From: Laterigemmans sp052161645
GTDB lineage: Bacteria; Planctomycetota; Planctomycetia; Pirellulales; Pirellulaceae
Direction: 5' to 3' (one strand)
DNA length: 64,000 bases
Assembly: GCA_052161645.1 (NCBI GenBank)
Contig: CP197414.1
Shown: one piece after another, positions 9,238 through 16,762 of the stretch
Position numbering within the stretch: the first letter of the stretch is position 1
Layout: every line of letters begins with the position of its first letter
The notes under the pieces: model-generated
The model's input: the letters and a program-made list of their open reading frames with translations, nothing else
Databases searched by the model: none
Told to the model about the DNA's origin: nothing
Translations under genes and position numbers: made by a program

Positions 9238-10665
9238 ATGGATCAACAACTCGAATCAGACACCAGCCGACTATTGCACGCCGAGGCGATGCGGAACGAT
9301 CCGCGAGTGGCTCGCGCCAAGCAATTGCTAGCCGAAGTGTTGGCCGACCACGCGGCGCATCTCAACGGTGTCAAACCGGCGGATGCATTTCGTCAGTCGT
9401 ATTTAAATGATCTGCTGCAGCAACTGGGTGAAGCTCGCGGTGGGGCTCCTGTCTTTCCCTACTTGGCAGCCGGCTTGGGCAATGGGCCGTGGGTCGAATT
9501 GGTCGACGGCAGCGTCAAGCTGGATTTTATCGGCGGCATTGGTGTGCACGGCTTGGGGCACAGTCATCCCCGCATGCTGGCCGCCTCGATCGATGCCGCT
9601 TTGGAAGACACCTTGATGCAGGGCAACCTGCAGCAACATCCACCCAGCCTGCGGCTGTGCCAACGATTGTTAAAATTAGCCACCGCCGGCGGAGCGGAAT
9701 TGGATCATTGTTTGCTCAGCACCAGCGGGGCGATGGCCAATGAGAATGCGCTTAAGTTAGCCTTCCACCATCGCGCGCCGGCGACTCGCGTGATCGCCTT
9801 CGACAATGCCTTCGCCGGCCGTTCATTAGCCTTAGCCGCGCTCACCGACCGAGCGAAATATCGCGCCGGATTGCCACTCACTCTGGCGGTAGATTATCTG
9901 CCTTACCGGGATCCCCATAACCCGCAGCGCAGCACTCGCTGGGCGGTTGACGCTTTGCGGCGTTTGCTGGAACGTTATCCCGGCCAGCATGCCGCCTTCT
10001 GGGCGGAACCGGTGGCTGGCGAAGGTGGTTACTATCCCGGCAGCCATGACTTTTTCGCAGCCCTCTGCCCGCTGCTTAGAGAAGCAGAGATTCCGATTAT
10101 CTTTGATGAAGTCCAGTCGTTTGCCCGCTTGAGCACATCCTTTGCTTTTCAGCACTTTCAGCTCGACCAATGGGCCGATGTCGTGACTGTTGGCAAGATC
10201 ACTCAAGTCTGCGCGACGCTCTATCGAACATCGATGAAACCTCAGGCACCGATTCTGAGTCAAACGTTTACGGGGGCTTCCAGCTCGATCGCCGCCGGCC
10301 TGGCTGTCCTCGACACGCTCGAGGACCAAGGCTGTTTCGGCGCGGACGGCAGCAACATGCGGCTGCACCAATATTTTGTTGACAAGTTGGCCGGACTGGC
10401 CAACGAGTTTCCCGGTCTCATCCACGGACCATACGGAATTGGTATGATGATCGCCTGGACCATGGGCGACGGATCATGGGAGTTGGCAAAGCAGACGGTG
10501 GATATCATGTACGAAGAAGGCTTGATCGGTTTTCTTTGTGGGGGTGACCCCGCGCGAGTGCGAATTTTGCCTCCCCCAGCCGCCACCAATGAAGCGCATC
10601 TTGATTCGGCAATTGAAATCCTGCGTCGCTGTCTGGTGCGACTGAGCCAGGCTAATCCTTCATAA
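9238..10665 (+). CDS. Class III PLP aminotransferase (candidate AstC-role enzyme)
   Basis: 475-aa fold-type I, class III aminotransferase. Visible: WVELVDGSVKLDFIGGIGVH (entry of the large domain), SGAMANENALKLAF (phosphate-binding region), the PLP-ring Asp in IIFDEVQSF, and Lys320 in TVGKITQV as the Schiff-base lysine. The surroundings of that Lys and the 60-residue N-terminal extension differ from standard ArgD/AstC (about 400 aa), and the spacing recalls lysine 6-aminotransferases. Gene context (9 bp after the amidohydrolase, 13 bp before astA) suggests that it performs the succinylornithine transamination of the AST pathway. This is inference: the class is clear, the substrate is not. Start ATG 9238 follows TAGGAACACGAA. 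Confidence 0.88.
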   Translation: MDQQLESDTSRLLHAEAMRNDPRVARAKQLLAEVLADHAAHLNGVKPADAFRQSYLNDLLQQLGEARGGAPVFPYLAAGLGNGPWVELVDGSVKLDFIGGIGVHGLGHSHPRMLAASIDAALEDTLMQGNLQQHPPSLRLCQRLLKLATAGGAELDHCLLSTSGAMANENALKLAFHHRAPATRVIAFDNAFAGRSLALAALTDRAKYRAGLPLTLAVDYLPYRDPHNPQRSTRWAVDALRRLLERYPGQHAAFWAEPVAGEGGYYPGSHDFFAALCPLLREAEIPIIFDEVQSFARLSTSFAFQHFQLDQWADVVTVGKITQVCATLYRTSMKPQAPILSQTFTGASSSIAAGLAVLDTLEDQGCFGADGSNMRLHQYFVDKLAGLANEFPGLIHGPYGIGMMIAWTMGDGSWELAKQTVDIMYEEGLIGFLCGGDPARVRILPPPAATNEAHLDSAIEILRRCLVRLSQANPS

Positions 10666-10678
10666 CGGGCGACTGAGA

Positions 10679-11701
10679 ATGGAAGTAGTGCGCGCGGTGC
10701 GGATCGAAGACGTCGATGCGCTCTTTGAGTTGACACGTCAAGCTGACCATGGTTTAACCAGCTTGCAAATCGATCGGATACGCTTGCACGAACGTGTGGA
10801 ACGGAGCGTGTTTGCTTTTCATCGCCGCAGCGAACGTCCCGCCGGCGAGCCTTACGTCTTGGTCATGGAGGATTTGAGTTCATCCAAGTTGATTGGCCTT
10901 TCCGGTGTGATGGCAAAAACGGGCGGCTATGAGCCAGTCTACGCTTATCGCCGGGTTAAATCGTTGCGAGTCTGTTCGCAATTGGGGCTGGAGCACACGC
11001 TCGAGTCGTTGCACTTACAGCGGATCCATGACGGCCCCTCGGAGATCGGCAGTCTGTTTTTACTGCCCGAGTTTCGTGGTCACGGCCGCGGACGCTTGCT
11101 CTCGCTATCACGTTTTGCCCTACTGGCTCAACGCCCGCAACGCTTTTCCGATCGGGTCATCGCGCAAATGCGAGGCGTCAGTGACAACCAAGGTAACAGC
11201 CCGTTTTGGGAAGCCTTGGGTCGCAAGTTCTATTGTTGCGATTTTCCCCTCGCCGATGCGATGTCGACGATTTCAAAGACATTCATCGAACAGTTGAACC
11301 CGGAATATCCGATCTATCTGCCGTTGCTCTCCGAAGCCGCGCGGGACACGATCGGACGCGTGCATCCGGAGACGGAACCGGCCTTAGCGCTGCTGCGGGC
11401 TGAAGGATTTTTAGAAACCGAACTGGTCGATATTTTTGATGGCGGCCCGACCCTGGAGTGCGCCATTGCTTCTTTGGCCGCGGTGCAACGCTGTCGTGCG
11501 GGAACGGTCACCGCGGTCGAACGGCATCTCGAGGCAGACTCGCAAATCCTTGCTTCTATGTTTGGTGGGTTCGCTGCCGTGCTAGCTCCCGTGTTGGTTG
11601 ACGAACAGGGAGGCTGCGTGATCGAAACGTCCACGGCGCTCGCCCTGGGTGTTAAAGTGGGTGACCAAGTTTGGACCCTGACCCCATATCCCACAAGCTA
11701 G
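10679..11701 (+). CDS. astA: Arginine N-succinyltransferase AstA
   Basis: Transfers succinate from succinyl-CoA to the alpha-amino group of arginine, first step of the AST route. 340 aa, the family length (about 340-345). Recognisable family blocks: VRIEDVDALFELT at the N-terminus, GLTSLQIDRIRLHERV, the GNAT-like acyl-CoA region EIGSLFLLPEFRGHGRGRLLS, VIAQMRGVSDNQGNSPFWEALGRKF, the middle block ADAMSTISKTFIEQLNPEYPIY and C-terminal VETSTALALGVKVGDQV. It lies 13 bp after the aminotransferase gene and 9 bp before astD. Start ATG 10679 is preceded by GGGCGACTGAGA. Confidence 0.95.
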   Translation: MEVVRAVRIEDVDALFELTRQADHGLTSLQIDRIRLHERVERSVFAFHRRSERPAGEPYVLVMEDLSSSKLIGLSGVMAKTGGYEPVYAYRRVKSLRVCSQLGLEHTLESLHLQRIHDGPSEIGSLFLLPEFRGHGRGRLLSLSRFALLAQRPQRFSDRVIAQMRGVSDNQGNSPFWEALGRKFYCCDFPLADAMSTISKTFIEQLNPEYPIYLPLLSEAARDTIGRVHPETEPALALLRAEGFLETELVDIFDGGPTLECAIASLAAVQRCRAGTVTAVERHLEADSQILASMFGGFAAVLAPVLVDEQGGCVIETSTALALGVKVGDQVWTLTPYPTS

Positions 11702-11710
11702 GTTTTCATC

Positions 11711-13198
11711 GTGACCCCTTCACTTCGCATTGCTGGGCAAAAAGTTGCCGGCCAGGGCCCCGAGTTAAGCAGCTTGAATCCGGCTGACCAAACGGTCGTG
11801 TGGCGGGGCCGGCTAGCGACCGAGTCGCAAGTCGAGCAGGCCATGCAAGCTGCCACCGCGGCGGCAACCGATAAGGCAACCGGCTGGGCGGGGACCAGCA
11901 GCGAACAGCGAACCGCGATCGTTCGTCGTTACGAAACGATTCTCCGCGACGCTCAAGACGAGCTGGCCGATCTGATCAGTCGCGAAACAGGCAAGCCGCT
12001 GTGGGAGTGCCAGGGCGAAGTGGCAACCTGCATCGCCAAAGTCGAACTCTCCATCCAAGCCGCCGGCGAACGTCGCGCTCCGCTGCAGACGATGGTCGGC
12101 GAAGCGACGGCCGAAGTGGCCTATCGACCGCTGGGTGTGGTGTTGGTGTTGGGACCTTATAACTTTCCCGCGCACCTGCCGGGCGGCCAAATGATCCCCG
12201 CCCTGTTGGCGGGTAACACCATCGTATTCAAACCCAGCGAACTGACTCCCGCCGTGGGTGAGTGGCTGGTTGATGCTTGGCAACAAGCTGGCCTGCCCGC
12301 CGGAGTGGTCAACCTGTTGCAAGGGGGTCGCGAAGTGGCCGAGTGGGCGATTGATTCTCCCCAACTTGACGCCGTCATGTTCACCGGCAGCCTGCGAGCC
12401 GGGCGCGCGATTCATCGCCGACTGGCCGGGCGAACCGACGTGTTGTTAACGTTGGAGATGGGAGGTAACAACCCGTTGCTCGTGCTGCCTGATCCAGATG
12501 GGCTGGTCGCCGACTTGTCCCAGATTGCAGGAATGATCGTGGCCAGCGCCTACGTCACGGCCGGTCAACGCTGCACCTGCGCCCGACGCTTGATCTTGCT
12601 CGATGACACTTGGAGCGATGCGCTGCTCGAGACCTTGATTGATCGGGTGAAGCGTCTCCGCGTTGGTTTGCCGGGAGACGATCCTGAACCGTTCATCGGA
12701 CCGCTGATTTCACCGGCCGCGGCGGAGGGAATGCTCGCGGCGCAGCGGGCGTTTGCCCAGCATGGCGGGCAAGTGTTGGTCGAATTGCGCCGTGATGCCC
12801 GCAGTCAAGCACTCTTGCACCCAGGCCTGATCGACATGACCGCGGCTGCGGTTTCCCAGGACGAAGAGCATTTCGGCCCGCTGCTACAAGTCCACCGCGT
12901 ACCCGATTTCGAAGCAGCGATTCAATTAGCTAATGATACGCGGTTTGGTCTGGCAGCCGCTTTGATCGGCGGCGACGCGAAACAGTTTCAACAGTTTCGA
13001 CAACAGGTTCGCGCCGGTGTGATTAATTGGAATCGGCAAACCACCGGAGCCAGCGGCCGTTTGCCGTTCGGCGGATTGGGCGATAGCGGCAACCATCGTC
13101 CGGTTGGATACTGGGCGATCGATGCCTGCAGTGACCCAGTTGCCAGCCTACTCGCTGAGGGCAAGCCCAATGAGTCGTTTGATCGAATGCAACTTTGA
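11711..13198 (+). CDS. astD: Succinylglutamate-semialdehyde dehydrogenase AstD
   Basis: Aldehyde dehydrogenase oxidising N-succinylglutamate 5-semialdehyde to N-succinylglutamate with NAD. 495 aa, GTG start at 11711, 9 bp after astA. ALDH signatures: PYNFPAHLPGGQMIPALLAGN, FKPSELTP, FTGSLRAGRAI (NAD-binding glycines), Glu249 in LEMGGNNP, catalytic Cys288 in GQRCTCARR. The motif FNFP/NFPAHLPGG together with RCTCARR is typical of AstD rather than generic ALDH. The 3' end overlaps the start of astB by 29 bp, so translation is probably coupled. Confidence 0.95.
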   Translation: MTPSLRIAGQKVAGQGPELSSLNPADQTVVWRGRLATESQVEQAMQAATAAATDKATGWAGTSSEQRTAIVRRYETILRDAQDELADLISRETGKPLWECQGEVATCIAKVELSIQAAGERRAPLQTMVGEATAEVAYRPLGVVLVLGPYNFPAHLPGGQMIPALLAGNTIVFKPSELTPAVGEWLVDAWQQAGLPAGVVNLLQGGREVAEWAIDSPQLDAVMFTGSLRAGRAIHRRLAGRTDVLLTLEMGGNNPLLVLPDPDGLVADLSQIAGMIVASAYVTAGQRCTCARRLILLDDTWSDALLETLIDRVKRLRVGLPGDDPEPFIGPLISPAAAEGMLAAQRAFAQHGGQVLVELRRDARSQALLHPGLIDMTAAAVSQDEEHFGPLLQVHRVPDFEAAIQLANDTRFGLAAALIGGDAKQFQQFRQQVRAGVINWNRQTTGASGRLPFGGLGDSGNHRPVGYWAIDACSDPVASLLAEGKPNESFDRMQL

Positions 13199-14501
13199 TG
13201 GCATCGTGGGCCCCACGCATCACTTTGGTGGTTTGGGGGTTGGAAACGTGGCCTCGCTATCCCACGCCGGTCAAGTCAGCCATCCCCGCGCCGCGGCACT
13301 CTGTGGATTGGCCAAAGTCGCGGCGGTGATGGAGTTGGCCGACCCGGCGAGCATGCGCGCCGCGCTGCTGCCACCGCAACCGCGACCCGACTTAAACTGG
13401 CTAGCCAGCCTTGGCTTTCGAGGAACCGCTGCGGAGATCTTGGCCGAAGCGGCGGAAACGGCGCCTCATATATTGGCGGCCGCCTGGAGCGCTTCGGCGA
13501 TGTGGACAGCCAACGCGGCAACGGTCGCCCCCGCCGCCGATACCTTGGATGGTAACACTCATTTTACCATCAGCAATCTTTCCAGCAGCCCGCATCGCAG
13601 CCTCGAACCGAGTCGCACCGAGGCAGTCTTTTCACAGATCTTTTCCGCCGACCAAGACTACTTAGTCCATGCCCCGTTGCCAGGTGGATTTGCCTTCCGC
13701 GATGAAGGGGCCGCCAATCACATGCGATTATCTGCTCCGACGGGAGCTGGCGGGCACCATCTTTTCGTGCACGGCGGCGGAGCAGCGACGGGTGGTAGGT
13801 TCATTGCTCGCCAAAGCCTTGATGCGGTCGCAGCCATTGCCCGCCGGCATCGTTTGCCCCAATCGCGAACCTACTTGCTCCGCCAACATCCCGCGGCGAT
13901 TGATGCCGGCGCGTTTCATAATGACGTCGTCGCAACTAGTCACGCCAATATCTTGCTTTATCATGAATTTGCATTTCTCGATGCGGATCAGGAATTGGCG
14001 CGATTGCAACGCCAGTTCACCGCCGAGCATGGCCAACCTCTTGTTTTGATCCGTATTCCTGCCGCCCGTTTGAGTTTATCAGCGGCAATGGAGAGCTATT
14101 TGTTCAACAGTCAATTGATTCCCAACTCGCTTGGCCAGCTTACCCTTGTGAGCCCGCTGCAATGTCAAGAATTGGCCGTCGCGGAACAGGTGATTGATTG
14201 GCTGTTAACGACCGAGAACCCGATTCACGACGTCCGCTTTGTGGACCTGCGTGAGAGCATGAGTAACGGTGGGGGACCAGCCTGCTTGCGTTTGCGAGTG
14301 CCGCTGACTTCCGACCAGTTAACGCGACTGCCAGCGGGAGTCTTTTGGACGCCACAACGGGGCGAGCGCCTCCGTCGCTTAATTAGTTCGAGCTACCGCG
14401 CTGAGGTTACCGCGGCAGACCTGAGGGATTCAGAGTTTGCCAAGGAAGCTCTGGAGGTAGTCCGCGAGATTCATCATGAGTTGGGGCTGGAACTCGATTG
14501 A
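13170..14501 (+). CDS. astB: N-succinylarginine dihydrolase AstB
   Basis: Hydrolyses N2-succinylarginine to N2-succinylornithine, two ammonia and CO2, using the amidinotransferase (pentein) fold. The frame is open from 13104, but ATG 13170 begins the family start (IECNFDGIVGPTHHFGGLG) and gives 443 aa, the usual length. Candidate catalytic triad: Glu179 in RDEGAANHMRL, His250 in FHNDVVA, Cys372 in GGGPACLRLRV. It overlaps the end of astD by 29 bp and, at its own 3' end, overlaps the convergent GGDEF-EAL gene by about 95 bp. Last gene of the operon. Confidence 0.95.
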   Translation: MSRLIECNFDGIVGPTHHFGGLGVGNVASLSHAGQVSHPRAAALCGLAKVAAVMELADPASMRAALLPPQPRPDLNWLASLGFRGTAAEILAEAAETAPHILAAAWSASAMWTANAATVAPAADTLDGNTHFTISNLSSSPHRSLEPSRTEAVFSQIFSADQDYLVHAPLPGGFAFRDEGAANHMRLSAPTGAGGHHLFVHGGGAATGGRFIARQSLDAVAAIARRHRLPQSRTYLLRQHPAAIDAGAFHNDVVATSHANILLYHEFAFLDADQELARLQRQFTAEHGQPLVLIRIPAARLSLSAAMESYLFNSQLIPNSLGQLTLVSPLQCQELAVAEQVIDWLLTTENPIHDVRFVDLRESMSNGGGPACLRLRVPLTSDQLTRLPAGVFWTPQRGERLRRLISSSYRAEVTAADLRDSEFAKEALEVVREIHHELGLELD

Positions 14502-16491
14502 GCGGTTTGGCAGCCGGTTTCTCAAAACTAGCTGGAGCCGCCAAGAATGCTTTACTGACTTCGGCCCAGGGATACGCATCGGCCGGTGATTGGAGTATCC
14601 GCTCAATTTCCGCGAACGGCAGCGGCGGAGCAAAGCAGTAGCCTTGCCCGTAGTCGCAACCCATCGATTTCAATTGTTGGACTTGTTCGAGTGACTCCAG
14701 TCCCTCAGCCACCACGGTCGCGTTCAGGCTGTGTGCTAATTGCACGACAGCTTCCACGATCGCTTGGTGCGAACTGTTACCAGCGATGGAGCCAACAAAC
14801 GCGCGGTCGATTTTAACCGCTTCAATCGGGAATTGATGAAAAAATGCCAGCGAAGAGTGCCCCGCGCCAAAGTCGTCCATGCAGATGCCAAATCCGGCCA
14901 TATGCAATTCATACAACCGCCGCGCCGTTTCGGTCGGTTGTCGCATGGCAATCTCTTCGGTAATCTCCAGTTTTAGTAACTCGCGGGGGAAGTCATTCGC
15001 TTTTAAGATCTCCCCGACTCGCTTCTCAAAATCACTTTCCCATAACTGATGATAAGAAAGGTTGAAGTTGAGCGTTGTTGGTGGTTTGGCGTCATAGCCG
15101 CGTCTGGTTAACAGTGGGGCCAACTGCTTGGTGGCCCGATCGATAGCCCAATAGCCAATTTCGGTGATCAGACCCAATTCTTCCGCCAAGGGAATAAATC
15201 GCGACGGTGGAATGGAATGCAAGTCATTCATTTTCCATCGCAACAGGGCTTCCAGCGATCGTACTTCCCCGTCGTGAAGACTGAGCCCCGGTTGGTAGAG
15301 GACATCGAGGTGCTGGTTGGCAATCGCGTTTCGCAGCGCGTTTTCCATTGCGATCCGGGCGCTGATGTCTTCATGCATATCGCGGTCATAGACGGCGACT
15401 TGACCTTTGCCGGAAAGTTTGGCGCGATACATCGCCGTATCGGCATTCTGCAGCAAACATTCGCCGCTGGCATCTGCTGAGTCGACAAATGCCACGCCGA
15501 TACTGGAACCGACATGGACCGTTCGTTCGTCAATCCGAAACGGCTCGGCGACACGGTCGACGATACGTTTGGCAACGGCGACTGCATCTTCGGGCGAGCT
15601 GAGTTGTTCGAGCAGCACGACGAATTCATCTCCACCAAGACGCACCGTTTCGGTACGTCCGCGACCACCGTCGCCATTGCGAACCGAGGTTCGCAAGCGG
15701 TTGGCGACTTGGTTTAACAATTCGTCACCGGCGGCGTGACCGAGCGTGTCGTTAATCACTTTGAAATTGTCCAAATCCATGAACAACACCGCGTCAATCG
15801 AATGTTCACCCCGTTCATAGCGGCGAAGAATCTCATCGAGACGCTGCAATAAAACGACGCGGTTGGGAAGTTTCGTGAGCGCATCCTGCTCGGCATCACG
15901 TCGCAGTTTGGCCTCCGTCTCCAACCGCCGATCGAGTTCACTCTGCAAACGCCAAATATGCTCGCGAACCTCCATCGTGGTTCGCCAGCGAGCCGATTGA
16001 GCTAACGCCATTTGAGCCACTTCGATGCGATGCAGCGGTTTTCGCAATAGCAACAACTGATCCGCGTGAGGCATCGAATGCGCCAACTCGGGCCACTCCG
16101 TTTGGGCTTCGGCCAGGCAGATCACGATTTGAATATTGGGATCGATCCGCCACAACTCTTGGGAGATCTTGAGGGCGTCATGATTTTCCGCCGGCGCATG
16201 GCCAATGAAGGCGAGGCCAAACCGCTGTTCGGCCGACGCTGCCGCTTCGATTAGTTCGGTCGCTTGATTTCCATCGTAGGCATGGTTCAACACGAACGGT
16301 TGGTGCCTGCGCCCCGCACCCGGCAACAGATAGCTGGCAAACTCATCAAAGTGCGTCGAGAAAGCGATCGAGGCATCGACGGCGATCGCCGCTTGCACGG
16401 CATGTTCCGCGAAAATACGGTGGAACGTCTGATGAACGCTTGGCTGTGGATCGATAATCGCAGCGCGTGAGGTGGGCCAATTACCACTCAT
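14407..16491 (-). CDS. Cyclic-di-GMP protein: degenerate receiver + GGDEF + EAL
   Basis: 694 aa. The first ~160 residues look like a degenerate receiver: a hydrophobic/Asp pattern and LLLLRKPLHR where receivers carry the conserved Lys-Pro. A short helix (170-200) leads to a GGDEF domain with intact GGDEF at 286-290 (diguanylate cyclase active site); the position of the inhibitory RxxD I-site, just upstream, reads RGRTETV, so no canonical I-site. The EAL domain has EAL (414-416), NLSY, EITEE, DDFGAG (539-544), KIDRAF, AEGLE and QGY, so all phosphodiesterase metal and catalytic residues appear present. It could make and degrade c-di-GMP. Convergent with astB (95-bp overlap of 3' ends). No membrane segment, so cytoplasmic. 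Confidence 0.93.
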   Translation of the reverse strand: MSGNWPTSRAAIIDPQPSVHQTFHRIFAEHAVQAAIAVDASIAFSTHFDEFASYLLPGAGRRHQPFVLNHAYDGNQATELIEAAASAEQRFGLAFIGHAPAENHDALKISQELWRIDPNIQIVICLAEAQTEWPELAHSMPHADQLLLLRKPLHRIEVAQMALAQSARWRTTMEVREHIWRLQSELDRRLETEAKLRRDAEQDALTKLPNRVVLLQRLDEILRRYERGEHSIDAVLFMDLDNFKVINDTLGHAAGDELLNQVANRLRTSVRNGDGGRGRTETVRLGGDEFVVLLEQLSSPEDAVAVAKRIVDRVAEPFRIDERTVHVGSSIGVAFVDSADASGECLLQNADTAMYRAKLSGKGQVAVYDRDMHEDISARIAMENALRNAIANQHLDVLYQPGLSLHDGEVRSLEALLRWKMNDLHSIPPSRFIPLAEELGLITEIGYWAIDRATKQLAPLLTRRGYDAKPPTTLNFNLSYHQLWESDFEKRVGEILKANDFPRELLKLEITEEIAMRQPTETARRLYELHMAGFGICMDDFGAGHSSLAFFHQFPIEAVKIDRAFVGSIAGNSSHQAIVEAVVQLAHSLNATVVAEGLESLEQVQQLKSMGCDYGQGYCFAPPLPFAEIERILQSPADAYPWAEVSKAFLAAPASFEKPAAKPLNRVPAPTHDESRGLPPELPWQTLNPSGLPR

Positions 16492-16581
16492 CGGCGGCCC
16501 CCGATGAGATCGCCTGATGCCGCGTCAATCATGTTGTCAAGACTGTTCAAACGCATCAAGAATGACTCGCCGCGAAATGCC

Positions 16582-16644
16582 AAGCTAGGAGGTTTTACCA
16601 GACGCCCCCACTTTGTGAGTGGGTTTACCTGGAAAACCTAGCTT
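16582..16644. repeat. Long imperfect palindrome with nested hairpin between nadE and the GGDEF-EAL gene
   Basis: The arms AAGCTAGGAGGTTTTACCAG (16582-16601) and CTGGAAAACCTAGCTT (16629-16644) pair almost completely, with two bulged bases. Inside, CCCAC (from 16608) pairs with GTGGG (to 16623) around TTTGTGA. It sits in the 271-bp gap downstream of nadE and upstream of the GGDEF-EAL start. There is no T-run, so it is not a textbook terminator; it may be a REP-like intergenic palindrome or a transcript-end stabiliser. Confidence 0.7.
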
Positions 16645-16762
16645 GACAAGTTGGCGCAGGCCGCGTTTTCCTGCAGCCGGGCCAAATCATGTGGGCGAAA
16701 AGCAAGCGGATGGTATCGGTAAATTCGATTAAAGGAAATTTCGGGAGACTAAGGTGGCCAGT

